Origin: Planctomycetota bacterium
GTDB taxonomy: Bacteria > Planctomycetota > Phycisphaerae > Sedimentisphaerales > Anaerobacaceae
Length of the DNA stretch: 62,848 bases
Reading direction: 5' to 3'
Assembly (NCBI GenBank): GCA_030605475.1
Contig: JAUWIG010000029.1
Span: 1-62,848 of the forward strand
Made by a program: the position numbers and the translations under genes
The notes under the pieces: generated by a model
Database searches by the model: none
Seen by the model: the letters and a program-made list of their open reading frames with translations, nothing else
What the model was told of the DNA's origin: nothing
Shown: in pieces, positions 41,123 through 51,129 of the stretch
Numbering within the stretch: the stretch's first letter is position 1
Layout of the letters: every line of letters begins with the position of its first letter

Positions 41123-43234
41123 CTATATCTTTGAAAGACCAGCATATTTTATCATCAGCGATTTTGTCTGTCCCGTATTAAATTTGACTACGACAACGCT
41201 GTTTTCGCCCATATCAATAAGTTCCTTGACCCTGCCGAGGCCGAAAGATTTATGTCGCACCAGCTGCCCCGTAGCAAAATCCGGAACAGCTTGGCTGATA
41301 TTATCGCTACCGTCATAATAACATCGACTCTCCTGAGCTAAGCTGGCGAAGTCAGCCCCAAGTTCGTAAAGAAAAGGTGATGGTATCATTCGCAGCATCT
41401 GCCCGCGTATTTTTCGGTATCGGGCATAACTTACATACAAACCTGTTTTCGCGCGGGTTATGCCGACGAAAAAGAGTCTGCGCTCTTCTTCCAGCTCTTC
41501 ATCTTCGTCGGTGTTACTCCTTTCGTGCGGCAATAAGCCGTCTTCGAGGCCAATGATAAAGACATTTTCAAATTCGAGACCCTTCGCGCAGTGCAAAGTC
41601 ATAAAGGCAACACAGCCTCTGGATGTGTCATACGCATCGACATCGCTAAAGAGTGCTATTTGCTGAAGGTAACCCAGCAGTGACGGCTCTTCTGCCCGTT
41701 GGTCGTAAACACCAGCGCCATTTATCAGTTCCTCGACGTTTTCCACGGCGCTGCGGTCCTCACGGAGGGACTCGGCAAGCCCGGATTCGGCAAAAACACG
41801 CTCGGCAAGTGGGGCGACCTTGCCCCCAATATCTTTCTCGAACTGCCCAAGCATACCGACAAAAACAGCAATCTTAGCTTTTGGGCCTTTGGAAAGAGAG
41901 TCTATCTCACCTGCTCTCTTTAGCGCCTCGAAAAAGCTAATATTATGCAAAGCAGCGTAACTACGAACTCTATCAATCGTTGTTTTACCTATGCCGCGAG
42001 CAGGTGTATTGATAACGCGCAATAGCGCAATCTCGTCACTTGGGTTGACAAGAATCTTCAAATAGGCAAGCAGGTCGCGAATTTCCTTTCTGCTGTAGAA
42101 TTCCACACCCCGAACAATCTGATATGGGATTTTATTCTGGATAAATGCCTCTTCAAGCACCCGGTTCATAACATTAACACGATAGAACACGGCTATATCG
42201 TTTAGAGATACGCCTCTTTCGGCCAGCTCCTTGGCCTGCTGAGCAACGGCCTGGGCCTCTTCAACCTCATCCTCGAAGCCGGTTATGGCAACATCCGCGA
42301 CGGGAGGCTTTGTGGGAATGAGACTTTTTTGCTTTCGGTTTCGGTTTTCTGCAATCAACTTATCAGCAATTTCAAGTATCTTAGGCCTACTGCGAAAGTT
42401 CTCTTCCAGTTTGACAACGGCAGCGTCGGGCCAATCGTCTTCAAAGGCCAGTATGTTACGAATGTCGGCGCCGCGCCAGCGATAGATAGACTGGTCCGGG
42501 TCGCCGGCTACGCAAATATTGTTGTGCGCCGAAACAAGGGCCTTAGCGATTTTATACTGGGCGTGATTCGTGTCTTGATACTCGTCGATGAGCAGAAATT
42601 TGAAACGTTCGCCAAGTTCGCGGCAAACGTCGCCGAAGCTCTGCAGTAAAAACGCGGTTTTCATCAGCAGGTCATCAAAATCCAGTGCGTTTCGTTCGCT
42701 CAGAATGCGCTGATAGCGGGCATATATTTTGGCTAATGTTTTATAAAAAAAATCGTCGGCCTGAGCTCCAAAAGTATCAACATCTATCAGCTTGTTTTTC
42801 AAGGCCGATACCGCATCAAGCATCCGGGCCGGCGGAAAATTTGTGGTATCAAGATCACAATCTTTGACGGCCTGCTTCATACACCCGCCCTGGTCGGACT
42901 CGTCATAAATACTAAAGTTGGAGTTTATACCAGCATTAGCTGCATACCGGCGAAGGATTTTCACGCACAAAGAGTGAAATGTGCTGATATGCGCACCGGC
43001 GGAAGCACCAAGGGCAATTGCCCTTTGGCGCATCTCATCGGCGGCTTTATTGGTGAAAGTTATTGCGCAAATATTGTACGGCTTAACACCCGAATCGATA
43101 AGCGCCGCTATGCGATATGTGATGACCCGCGTTTTGCCGCTGCCAGGACCCGCAAGAACAAGCAACGGCCCTTCAATATGAAAAACAGCTTCTCTTTGCG
43201 AATCAGTTAGCTGATTATATCGCGTATTTTGCAT
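41123..43234 (-). CDS. pcrA: UvrD/PcrA-type superfamily 1 DNA helicase
   Basis: 3'-5' DNA helicase (703 aa) acting in repair and replication restart. Motif I is VLAGPGSGKTRVITYRIA, motif Ia 'ICAITFTNKAADEMRQRA', motif II 'LIDEYQDTNHAQYKI', motif III 'VAGDPDQSIYRWRGADI', motif IV 'KLEENFRSRPKIL', motif V 'MTLHCAKGLEFENVFIIGLE' and motif VI 'EERRLFFVGITRAKTGLYVS'. The C-terminal 60 residues include a Tudor-like 'GQLVRHKSFGLGRVKELIDM' segment as in PcrA. It is the last gene of the - strand transport cluster. Confidence 0.95.
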   Translation of the reverse strand: MQNTRYNQLTDSQREAVFHIEGPLLVLAGPGSGKTRVITYRIAALIDSGVKPYNICAITFTNKAADEMRQRAIALGASAGAHISTFHSLCVKILRRYAANAGINSNFSIYDESDQGGCMKQAVKDCDLDTTNFPPARMLDAVSALKNKLIDVDTFGAQADDFFYKTLAKIYARYQRILSERNALDFDDLLMKTAFLLQSFGDVCRELGERFKFLLIDEYQDTNHAQYKIAKALVSAHNNICVAGDPDQSIYRWRGADIRNILAFEDDWPDAAVVKLEENFRSRPKILEIADKLIAENRNRKQKSLIPTKPPVADVAITGFEDEVEEAQAVAQQAKELAERGVSLNDIAVFYRVNVMNRVLEEAFIQNKIPYQIVRGVEFYSRKEIRDLLAYLKILVNPSDEIALLRVINTPARGIGKTTIDRVRSYAALHNISFFEALKRAGEIDSLSKGPKAKIAVFVGMLGQFEKDIGGKVAPLAERVFAESGLAESLREDRSAVENVEELINGAGVYDQRAEEPSLLGYLQQIALFSDVDAYDTSRGCVAFMTLHCAKGLEFENVFIIGLEDGLLPHERSNTDEDEELEEERRLFFVGITRAKTGLYVSYARYRKIRGQMLRMIPSPFLYELGADFASLAQESRCYYDGSDNISQAVPDFATGQLVRHKSFGLGRVKELIDMGENSVVVVKFNTGQTKSLMIKYAGLSKI

Positions 43235-43263
43235 GACTCGGATGGTTATGTCTGTCAGCGTGA

Positions 43264-45087
43264 TTATTCTGATTGTTTCAGCAAATTTTCTTCCTGACGC
43301 ATTAACTCCTCGAAAAGCCTGGGTTTCTCGACTTTTATTCGCCCAAGCAAATTCCGCCTCAGGTTAGGCGGATACTGCTGGTCATTCAGAAAATCAAGAA
43401 GTGCAAAGTATCTTAACAGCTTAAAGTCAGGTAGGTCAATTCGGTTCTCGTCCAGATACATAGATTGGTAACGGTCGTGAACCTCTTTGGCCATTTTCTC
43501 TCTGCCGAACGCCTCCTCGTCGTCACGCACCGCATATCTGAAATAACTTTCTCTCAGCATCATTTGCACAATCTCTCTTGCGTTGTTCAAACCTATGAAC
43601 CGCAGCTCTTTGCGAAGACGACTCCTTGTGAAAACGATAAGTGGCACTTTGAATTCATCACGAGGATAGAGTTGTCTCAACTGATTATAAATTCTTTGTG
43701 CCTGGTGCCTATGGCCCGCCTGATAGAAAGAAAACAAGGCGTTCTCAAGCATATTCCGGTGCCCGGTTCGCAAAGATTCATAGCTACCCCTCTTCTTGAT
43801 ACCTTTATATTTTTCTACTATCGCCAGCACGGATTTGTTGTATGGCTCAAACATCCTCAAGTCCGAACGCAAAAACACTTCTTTCACCCGCGCCGCCGGC
43901 ACTTCCGAAGCCGAACCCATTTTGCCGTTCGCTGCGAAAGCCGAACCCGAAGAAGACCCCGAAGGTACATCAGCCGGCACGTCATAGACAAAGATTTTCC
44001 CGTTGCGGAAGAGGCTTTGCAAACTATGGTTTACAATACGGTCGGTGTTAATTTCATCTACGGAAAACTCCTCTTTGCCGGCCGCTTGCAGGCCTTTGAC
44101 CGCCCAATATATCGCGTGCGCGTCGGGGTGCCGCCAATCCAAAGGCAAATGTTTATTAGGGTCATCCCAGTCAATAGGACCGTAGTTCTTATTCAATTCC
44201 CGCATTAAAACAGGGTCAAGTTTCCAGGTATGACGCAGATGATAGGCCTTGGCGAAAATATCAAATTTCTTGAGGGCTTTGGTGCCTCTGAAATTATCTA
44301 TTATCTTAAAGGCCTCGGGATTGAACCTGCTGGGGTTTTGCCGCAACGACAAATAATTACTCACAAACCCATCTCTATCGGCAAAGGCCTTGTCGGCAGA
44401 TTCCAGAGCTGTAATTAGCGGCGCCACATCGGCATCTTTTACAATCTGCTGCCATTCCGCCGGCGCCTCGGCAAGAGCATGAAAATATCGCTCATCTGCC
44501 GAGAAGTATTGGTTATCCGCCGAACCCAGCAGCGGTCCCATCGCCATTGCCAACTGCAGCTTGTAATATTTGTGTGCGTCATCGGTTACACCGCCTATTT
44601 TGTGCTGGAATATCTTGGCAAGCTCACGATAGAGAATAATACTTTTGGGGTTCAACACAATACCCTCGTCGCGAAGCAGTTCATAGCCGTTCTTGACCCA
44701 CCGCCATCGCTGGTCCGCCTGCGTCTCAGGTATGGCCACCGAAATGTTATAAGCCATATTCCACGCGTGGAACTCCCAGACCGACGCGAAACGAGGCTGC
44801 AGCATCGTTATCCATTCTGCAAGCTGTTTTGCATCGAAGAATTGGCCTTGTTCTTTCAGCCTGTCTGCACGCATCCACAGAACGTCTACGACCAGACCGC
44901 GAAAAGCGCCCATCGCCACCGTCGCAAACGCCAGTGAAGGAGGAGCATTTTCAAGCGGCTCATTACTTATCAGCCTCATCTCCCAACGCTGGGAATTTAT
45001 GAAATCAAGCTGCATACCGGCGCAGATAAGTAAAGCAACTGCAAGAACAATGCAGACAGACCAAATTATTGTATCACGCAAATGCAT
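43264..45087 (-). CDS. membrane-anchored conserved hypothetical protein, 607 aa
   Basis: Not recognised. One N-terminal membrane helix (about 7-28), then a large soluble part, probably outside the membrane. Residues 50-230 look like helical TPR-type hairpins ('FRGLVVDVLWMRADRLKEQG', 'WITMLQPRFASVWEFHAWNM'), which suggests protein binding. A Ser/Gly-rich segment lies around residues 372-390, followed by another helical region. It starts 31 bases after the ABC permease stop on the same strand, so it is likely an accessory part of that exporter. The function is inferred only from position. Confidence 0.7.
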   Translation of the reverse strand: MHLRDTIIWSVCIVLAVALLICAGMQLDFINSQRWEMRLISNEPLENAPPSLAFATVAMGAFRGLVVDVLWMRADRLKEQGQFFDAKQLAEWITMLQPRFASVWEFHAWNMAYNISVAIPETQADQRWRWVKNGYELLRDEGIVLNPKSIILYRELAKIFQHKIGGVTDDAHKYYKLQLAMAMGPLLGSADNQYFSADERYFHALAEAPAEWQQIVKDADVAPLITALESADKAFADRDGFVSNYLSLRQNPSRFNPEAFKIIDNFRGTKALKKFDIFAKAYHLRHTWKLDPVLMRELNKNYGPIDWDDPNKHLPLDWRHPDAHAIYWAVKGLQAAGKEEFSVDEINTDRIVNHSLQSLFRNGKIFVYDVPADVPSGSSSGSAFAANGKMGSASEVPAARVKEVFLRSDLRMFEPYNKSVLAIVEKYKGIKKRGSYESLRTGHRNMLENALFSFYQAGHRHQAQRIYNQLRQLYPRDEFKVPLIVFTRSRLRKELRFIGLNNAREIVQMMLRESYFRYAVRDDEEAFGREKMAKEVHDRYQSMYLDENRIDLPDFKLLRYFALLDFLNDQQYPPNLRRNLLGRIKVEKPRLFEELMRQEENLLKQSE

Positions 45088-45118
45088 AAAAAATTAAAAA
45101 TTGAAAATCCCAGCCGGA

Positions 45119-46498
45119 TTAAACTGTGACTTTCGCAACCTCTCGATAATTGAAAATCAGTAAGCCAAGAAGCAGCAACAAAACTGATTTGACACAAACC
45201 ATAAGACCGGCGACTTTGGCCAATAAAGACCAGCTCAGCAGTCGTGAGGGGACCAGGAACTTCGCAGGGTTAAACTTATCAAACTGCGGCAGAAGCTGAA
45301 TGACCGGCCTGAGTGTATAATAATATGTCCTGCTTACGTTCTCGCTTAGAAAATCAAATGATTCGATAATAAAGCCGCTAATAGTCCCCGTAAAGAAAAT
45401 CACAAGACAGAACAACACAGCAACAGGAAACGACAGGAAACTCGAAGCCAATATGCCTAAGCAGGCCAGGAAAATCAAACGAAACAGGATTAAAAGAACA
45501 GCCCTTAGAAAATTGGCGGTGAAGGTATCGGCCTTGTAAAGCACCTCCAGCCCGTCTTCAGGTGGAAAAATTACCACCGTATCGTTTAGAGGGACGTTGA
45601 GGAATCCGACAGCCAGATACCCGTCTTTCGCTACGGCATCCGCAGGCACTTCTATCTCATAAAAAGTGCGAATAAGGTCCTTGCGGTCAAAAGTATAAAT
45701 GGGCGTCTCAACCTCATCTCCGTACCTAATCTGCCGGTCATCTCCTACAATCCATCTGCTATACACATGCAAATCCGGCGGATTTACCGAAACATCGTAT
45801 TTGAATCTTATAAACAAACTCTGGTTAAGGTCGAGAGGTTTAACGTCGCTGAATTCCCAGAGCAAATCGTGACCGACAGTGGCGGCTCGTTTCGCAAGTT
45901 GTCTCCGGATGGTAAGCTCGGCAATGTAATTTTTGCGTTTGACTTTATCACCAGAGACACCTGCAGGCAGTTGGCCGCTCTTTTCAAGCTTGTTGTAGGC
46001 CTCAAGGACCTCGCTGGTAACATCGACCTCGGCTGGGGTCAAGCTGGCTCGGGCGGTGAAAAACTCATCGTCTAATGAGATGGCCTCGACTTCGCTCACT
46101 CCGCAAAATCTCGGTGTGTAAATAGTAATGACATATATTACAGCGGAAAAAAGAACCAGCAGTGCAACATCCAATAATATTACGCCGAGCAATTTGCCGA
46201 AAAGAAGCTGAAAACGGCGTATCGGCTTGGTAAGAACGGTATATATCTGTCTTTGCTTTATGTCGTTTGTCAGCGAATAGATTGAGACCACTATCGTCAG
46301 CAGACAGAGCAAAAAACTGACAAGCGAAAGGCCGTAGCTTACAAAGCTCTGGAGTCTGCCTTTCAGGGTACCATCGCCCGTCATCGTTACCCCCATCACA
46401 GGCAGCAGAACAACAAGAAGGATTATAAAAACAGCGGCAATTTTCATCCGCAACGCCTGCTTTATAGTATTTGTGGCAACAGCCCAGATACTATGCAT
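45119..46498 (-). CDS. ABC-2 type transporter permease
   Basis: Inner-membrane permease (459 aa from MHSIWAV). A first helix (about 18-40), then three helices with the ABC-2 coupling sequence 'DIKQRQIYTVLTKPIRRFQL', then a 200-residue extracytoplasmic domain (about 130-335), then four helices to the end. The architecture resembles the ABC-2/NosY-GldF group. The start codon lies inside the last codons of the ATPase gene (8-base overlap), so the two proteins form one transporter. A second permease with the same 'TVLSKPVQRP' sequence lies divergently at 54439. Confidence 0.88.
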   Translation of the reverse strand: MHSIWAVATNTIKQALRMKIAAVFIILLVVLLPVMGVTMTGDGTLKGRLQSFVSYGLSLVSFLLCLLTIVVSIYSLTNDIKQRQIYTVLTKPIRRFQLLFGKLLGVILLDVALLVLFSAVIYVITIYTPRFCGVSEVEAISLDDEFFTARASLTPAEVDVTSEVLEAYNKLEKSGQLPAGVSGDKVKRKNYIAELTIRRQLAKRAATVGHDLLWEFSDVKPLDLNQSLFIRFKYDVSVNPPDLHVYSRWIVGDDRQIRYGDEVETPIYTFDRKDLIRTFYEIEVPADAVAKDGYLAVGFLNVPLNDTVVIFPPEDGLEVLYKADTFTANFLRAVLLILFRLIFLACLGILASSFLSFPVAVLFCLVIFFTGTISGFIIESFDFLSENVSRTYYYTLRPVIQLLPQFDKFNPAKFLVPSRLLSWSLLAKVAGLMVCVKSVLLLLLGLLIFNYREVAKVTV

Positions 46499-47735
46499 CG
46501 CCGGAATCTCCATCTGGATTACCAGTTTCTTTTTTGTCTTCGTCTGCGGGTGTTGAACGACCAGTAAGCTCGTCTAAAATGCTTTTTTCGATTTGCTCTT
46601 GCTCAATGCCTTTGGGTTTAACCGGTTCTGTCCTGACTTTTTTCCTTCGAACGACGGGTTTAGGTTTAGCCGGTTTAGCCTCCTCGGCTAATTTACTTAG
46701 CAGCTGCTCATCGGGTTTGCTCTCAGAACTTTCGACGGGCGTCACCTGCTCGGTTGTTGGAGGCTCCATGGATGCCTCTTGCGACACTGAGGCAGAAACA
46801 AGTTTATCTAATATATTTTCTTTGACGGACGCCGAGGCAAGAAAATCACTGATCTGAGTGGTGCTGACTGCACCGCTCGTCGGCTGGGACTGCTGCTGGG
46901 CTGTAACAACGGTTTTGATGAAGAATGTCTCGAGCTTATCCATTGGTGAGGTAACAACGCAGTCTGTCTGTTCCTCTCGAACTAACTGCTTTATCTTCTC
47001 AACGGCGGTATCGCTGATAGCGCCCGTAGTAATCTGTCTCTTGTCTGTTTGCTGCAAAAGCTCGCGGACTTTGCCTTCGGTCTCGATTTTGCCGCCGTAG
47101 AGAATCGCGATTCTATCACATACATCTTCAACGTCCGCCAGCAAATGACTGCAAAGCAGAATTGTCTTGCCGCGTTTTGCAAGCTGAAGAAACAAATCCT
47201 TCATCTGTCTTGTTCCGATAGGGTCAAGTCCGGTTGTCGGCTCATCCAGTATCAACAGGTCGGGGTCGTTTATCAGCGCCTGTGCCAGGCCGATTCTGCG
47301 CGCCATACCCTTTGAAAATGTTCCAACGGCTCTGTTTGCGACGGCCTTCAAACCGACCATATCAAGCAGCGCTTCTATCCGCATTTTACGCACCCTGGCT
47401 GGCAGGCTGAACAATCTGCCGTAAAAATCCAGCGTCTCCCGCGCGCTCAAATACCTGTAAAGATACGATTCTTCGGGCATAAAACCTATCCGGGCGCTGA
47501 TTTTGGGGTCGGTGCCGTCGCCGCCGAGCACAACTGCCCTTCCCTTTGTCGGATAAAGCAACCCCAACAGCATCTTCAGCGTGGTGGTTTTACCTGAGCC
47601 GTTGGGACCCAAAAGGCCGAAAATCTCATTGTAGCGAATCCGTAAATTCAGGTCCTCCACAGCATAGACCTTGTTGCGCCCCCACCAGTCGGAAAAAATC
47701 TTCGTCAAAGAAAATGTTTCAATAGCATATTCCAT
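46491..47735 (-). CDS. ABC transporter ATP-binding protein with long C-terminal extension
   Basis: ATPase subunit (414 aa). Walker A GPNGSGKTTTLKML (about 39-52), Q-loop region 'GFMPEESYLYRYLSARETL', signature FSKGMARRIGLAQALI, Walker B DLLILDEPTTGLDP and H-loop 'LLCSHLLADVEDVCDRI' are all present, ending about residue 230. The last 180 residues are unusual: a short domain (about 235-275) and a low-complexity Pro/Glu/Lys/Ser region, probably disordered. Translation is coupled to the permease downstream. By family it drives export or membrane remodelling rather than uptake. Confidence 0.92.
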   Translation of the reverse strand: MEYAIETFSLTKIFSDWWGRNKVYAVEDLNLRIRYNEIFGLLGPNGSGKTTTLKMLLGLLYPTKGRAVVLGGDGTDPKISARIGFMPEESYLYRYLSARETLDFYGRLFSLPARVRKMRIEALLDMVGLKAVANRAVGTFSKGMARRIGLAQALINDPDLLILDEPTTGLDPIGTRQMKDLFLQLAKRGKTILLCSHLLADVEDVCDRIAILYGGKIETEGKVRELLQQTDKRQITTGAISDTAVEKIKQLVREEQTDCVVTSPMDKLETFFIKTVVTAQQQSQPTSGAVSTTQISDFLASASVKENILDKLVSASVSQEASMEPPTTEQVTPVESSESKPDEQLLSKLAEEAKPAKPKPVVRRKKVRTEPVKPKGIEQEQIEKSILDELTGRSTPADEDKKETGNPDGDSGDA

Positions 47736-47847
47736 AGATAAATCAAAAGTTAAAAATCAAAATGACAAATTAAAAATCAAAACTAAAAATTGAAGACCAA
47801 AACTGGAAATCTTGCATTGTAATTCTGCATTTTGATATTTACATTTT

Positions 47848-49773
47848 TTATGTTTCATGCCCGAGTTCTTCGCCGTAGCGGACAAGTCGAGCACTGTTGA
47901 ACACCACAAGCAATGAGCCGGCGAAATGAAGAACCGCTGCGTAAACCGCCGGAAGCCACGCCGCAGCAGCGGCAACGTCTCCCAGAATGATAAACATTAT
48001 GCCAAAGCCAAGATTTTGATTAATAACTCTTCGCGTCTTTCGAGAAAGTCGCACCAGGAAAGGCAGCCGCTTCAGGTCATCGCTCATCAGCGCTATTGAA
48101 GCAGAGTTTATGGCCACATCACTGCCCGCGGCACCCATAGCGATTCCCAAATCGCCCGCCGCCAGGGCAGGAGCATCATTTATACCGTCCCCAACCACTA
48201 CAACGGTATGCCCGTCTTTTTTAATTTGCTCAACAATCGCCAGTTTGTCCTGAGGCAAACATTGGGCCTTAAAATCCGTGCAGGCCAGCTCAGCGGCAAC
48301 ACGACTGGCCACCTCGTCTCTATCGCCGGTGAGCATAGTTATTCTTTTTATGCCGATATCAAGTAACTCCTTGACAGCTTGCTGGGCTTCGGGTCGGGTC
48401 TTGTCCTGCAAACCTATCCAGCCGATGCACGCCGAACCCTTCGACACATAAAGCGTACTGAAGCCCTGCTCCTCGTCAAGGGCCGGGCCGGATATATTAC
48501 TCATATCTACATCGTTCTCTTTCAGGAACGTGTCCCTGCCGACGCAAACCTTTGCCGAATCAACCAACGCCGTTACCCCTTTGCCGGGCGTCTCCTGAAA
48601 ATTATCCATCGCCGGTAAAGACAGCTTTGCCTCTTTGGCAACCTCCTGCAGTGCCCTTGCTGCCGGGTGTTTGCTCATCTGCTCGGCAGAAGCAGCAACG
48701 GCCAGCAGCTCAGCCGCCTCAACCCCTTCAGCGGGCGTCAGCTTCGTAACATACAGCCGGCCGGTCGTCACCGTCCCCGTCTTGTCAAACACCATCGCCG
48801 TCATCTTCCCTGCAATCTCAAGGTCGGCAACATTCTTTATCAGGATACCGAGCCTCGCTGAAGCCGAAATCGCCGCAACCATTGCTGTCGGCGTCGCCAG
48901 AATTAACGCACACGGACACGAAACTACAAGTATCGTAATAGCTCTGGTGATATCACCGGTGAAAAACAAAACTATCCCCGCAATCATCAAAATCGTCGGC
49001 GTGTACCACTTAACGTAGCGGTCGATTATACGCATAATGGGTATCTTTGTCTGCTCAGCCTGCATAATCAACGACTGGACTTTGCCGAGCGTTGTGTCCT
49101 TGCCGGCCTTGGTTACCGTGATGTCCAGCACGCCGGTAAGGTTACTTGTGCCGGCGAATACCTGCATCCCAGGCACCTTATCGACGGGCAGAGACTCGCC
49201 CGTTATCGTCGCTTCATTAACCGAACTCAGCCCCTTTGCAACGTCGCCGTCAGCCGGTATGTTATCGCCGGGACGAACGCGGATGCAATCGCCGGGACGA
49301 AGAACGCTGACTTTTACTTCTTTTTCAGAGCCGTCCCCCTCAACGAGATTTGCCTTCGTGGGTGTCAGCTTTATCAGCGATTCAATTGAAGCGCGAGCGC
49401 CGAGCGCGGTGCGGGATTCCATAAGCTCGCTCAAGAGCATAAAGAATGCAACGATACCTGCGGTAACGTAGTCCTGCGTGGCAAAGGCCGCGATTATCGC
49501 AAGAGCCACCAGCTCATCCATATGCGATTCTCTTTTTATAAGGCTCTTTGCCGCGTGCAGAACAATCGGCCCACCCAGCAGTATCGCCCCGAGCATCGCC
49601 AGAAACTCGGCATTGAAACTGCCTCTACCGTAGAAAAACCTGCCGATACCACTGCTTATCAGAAGCATTCCGCCGGCCAATGTCCCCAGCAAAGCCATAC
49701 TTACCCGAACCTGCTTGCCATAAGTGCGCTCAGCAGCAAGGTCCTCTTTAAAATGTAAATGCTTATGAGCCAT
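47848..49773 (-). CDS. P1B-type heavy-metal-transporting ATPase
   Basis: Metal-pumping P-type ATPase (641 aa). It lacks an N-terminal HMA metal-binding domain and begins with a His-containing tail (MAHKHLHFKE). Seen in order: TM1-4, 'VNEATITGESLPVDKVPGM' (actuator TGES), TM6 motif SCPCALILATP (C286-P-C288), phosphorylation site DKTGTVTTG (D330), HP-like 'MSKHPAARAL', 'VGDGINDAPALA', then TM7-8. The last helix reads 'AVLHFAGSLLVVFNSARL' with His616 where Zn/Cd pumps have Asp. Metal specificity is therefore uncertain. It lies three bases downstream of the HflK-like gene. Confidence 0.9.
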   Translation of the reverse strand: MAHKHLHFKEDLAAERTYGKQVRVSMALLGTLAGGMLLISSGIGRFFYGRGSFNAEFLAMLGAILLGGPIVLHAAKSLIKRESHMDELVALAIIAAFATQDYVTAGIVAFFMLLSELMESRTALGARASIESLIKLTPTKANLVEGDGSEKEVKVSVLRPGDCIRVRPGDNIPADGDVAKGLSSVNEATITGESLPVDKVPGMQVFAGTSNLTGVLDITVTKAGKDTTLGKVQSLIMQAEQTKIPIMRIIDRYVKWYTPTILMIAGIVLFFTGDITRAITILVVSCPCALILATPTAMVAAISASARLGILIKNVADLEIAGKMTAMVFDKTGTVTTGRLYVTKLTPAEGVEAAELLAVAASAEQMSKHPAARALQEVAKEAKLSLPAMDNFQETPGKGVTALVDSAKVCVGRDTFLKENDVDMSNISGPALDEEQGFSTLYVSKGSACIGWIGLQDKTRPEAQQAVKELLDIGIKRITMLTGDRDEVASRVAAELACTDFKAQCLPQDKLAIVEQIKKDGHTVVVVGDGINDAPALAAGDLGIAMGAAGSDVAINSASIALMSDDLKRLPFLVRLSRKTRRVINQNLGFGIMFIILGDVAAAAAWLPAVYAAVLHFAGSLLVVFNSARLVRYGEELGHET

Positions 49774-49775
49774 AC

Positions 49776-51065
49776 TTACTTTTCTGCCTTTTTAGGTTTT
49801 ACCGTTGGGTCCCTGTTCAAGAGTATTCTGATTTCTCTGCCTTTGGTACCTTCGGTAGGTTGAATAATCATTTTCTCATCCGCATTGTCATAGACTTCTC
49901 TCAAGGCACCCAGATGGATTTCTTGAATAACAAGTTCTGGACGCTTGCGATATTCCGGCAGTATCTTTAGCAAATATTCGGCATTGGCTTTGGCCGTCTC
50001 CACAACCCCAGTTCGATACGCTCTCGCCTGAGCAATCTTTTCCTGAGCCGACCCGGCTAATTGACTCCACAACAACTCTTTTTCCAGCTCGCTGACGGTT
50101 TTACCCTCAAGAACCGCAAGAAGGTCGCCGGCAACAGGACCGCCGGCTTCGTTAAGAGTGCTTTCCGCGTAACCTTTCGCTTCACTGATGGTCTTTTGAC
50201 TTGCCTGACGTGCCTTGATGGAGGCCAGAAACGCGTAGTCAACCTGCCGAGGCCAGGTTACGTCGGTCAATTGTACTGATACAACCTTTATGCCGCTTCC
50301 TATTGTGTTGAGTTTTTCCTGCAACAATTTCTCCACATGCTTTGGTATCCTGTCCTGGCTCAGAATCGCCTCGTCAATGGTATAGTTGACCATTGCGCTC
50401 ACAATGGTATCCTCTATCAGGTCTTGTAAAAGCGGTTCTACGCTTTTTGTTATAACATCAAAGTAAACTTCCCCCGGTCTTACATCCTCGACATAAGCAT
50501 TTCTGAAGAAGCGTTCGGGGTCGTCAATCTGATAGATTAGCTGCCACTTGCAATGGACAATGTTGTAGTCACTGCCGCCAAAACCAGCCATCGTTTTGCT
50601 TTGTTTTTCACTTCGGGTAATGCAATAGCCGTCACGTGTGGGGTACAGCACCGCTCTTACATCACGTCTGGTTTTTGGGCCTGGGGGAAGCATCTCTTCT
50701 CGTCTCTGGTAATACCAAAACGAGTTAATTGGCAGATTTACCTTTTTGGCCACGGGAATTTTTACGATTTCATCTATTGGATACGGGAATACCCAATGCA
50801 GGCCCGGCCCAAGCAGTCTCTCTTCCCCAACCCCGCGAATCTTGCCAAACCGCAGAACAAGTGCCTGCTCATCGGAACCAACCGTTCTAAAGCCAGACGC
50901 TAAAAAAACAACAATCAGAACTATCATTATTATCTTCAGGATAACAAAGCTGATTCTCAACGCCTCTGACAGGGACTTGCCGGCGGCGTCAAGCTTTTCA
51001 CCGGGACCTTCCCCATCTGATTGACGCTCCAGGTTTTTATTATTTTCGTAATCCTGTTCTGTCAT
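49776..51065 (-). CDS. HflK-like SPFH-domain membrane protein
   Basis: SPFH/band-7 protein (429 aa). A charged N-terminal tail, one membrane helix (about 36-55), then an SPFH domain (about 60-260, 'GSDEQALVLRFGKIRGVGEE') and a long helical coil rich in Ala/Lys/Glu (about 265-370), typical of HflK. It differs from E. coli HflK by an insertion around 'RREEMLPPGPKTRRDVRAVL'. ATG at 51063-51065 (MTEQDYENN) is more likely than the upstream in-frame start at 51134, which passes through repeat DNA. It is in tandem with two other SPFH genes and the metal ATPase. Confidence 0.88.
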   Translation of the reverse strand: MTEQDYENNKNLERQSDGEGPGEKLDAAGKSLSEALRISFVILKIIMIVLIVVFLASGFRTVGSDEQALVLRFGKIRGVGEERLLGPGLHWVFPYPIDEIVKIPVAKKVNLPINSFWYYQRREEMLPPGPKTRRDVRAVLYPTRDGYCITRSEKQSKTMAGFGGSDYNIVHCKWQLIYQIDDPERFFRNAYVEDVRPGEVYFDVITKSVEPLLQDLIEDTIVSAMVNYTIDEAILSQDRIPKHVEKLLQEKLNTIGSGIKVVSVQLTDVTWPRQVDYAFLASIKARQASQKTISEAKGYAESTLNEAGGPVAGDLLAVLEGKTVSELEKELLWSQLAGSAQEKIAQARAYRTGVVETAKANAEYLLKILPEYRKRPELVIQEIHLGALREVYDNADEKMIIQPTEGTKGREIRILLNRDPTVKPKKAEK

Positions 51066-51129
51066 AGCGTTTTCGTATCGTATATTGCGTTTAGTTCTTA
51101 CCGCAGAGCTTGCCGAGTTCTTTAGTATT

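Noticed and set aside
43465..44208. 247-codon frame antisense to the 607-aa membrane protein
   Set aside because: No ribosome site, no motif, and it is covered by a better supported gene with a membrane anchor and an operon position.
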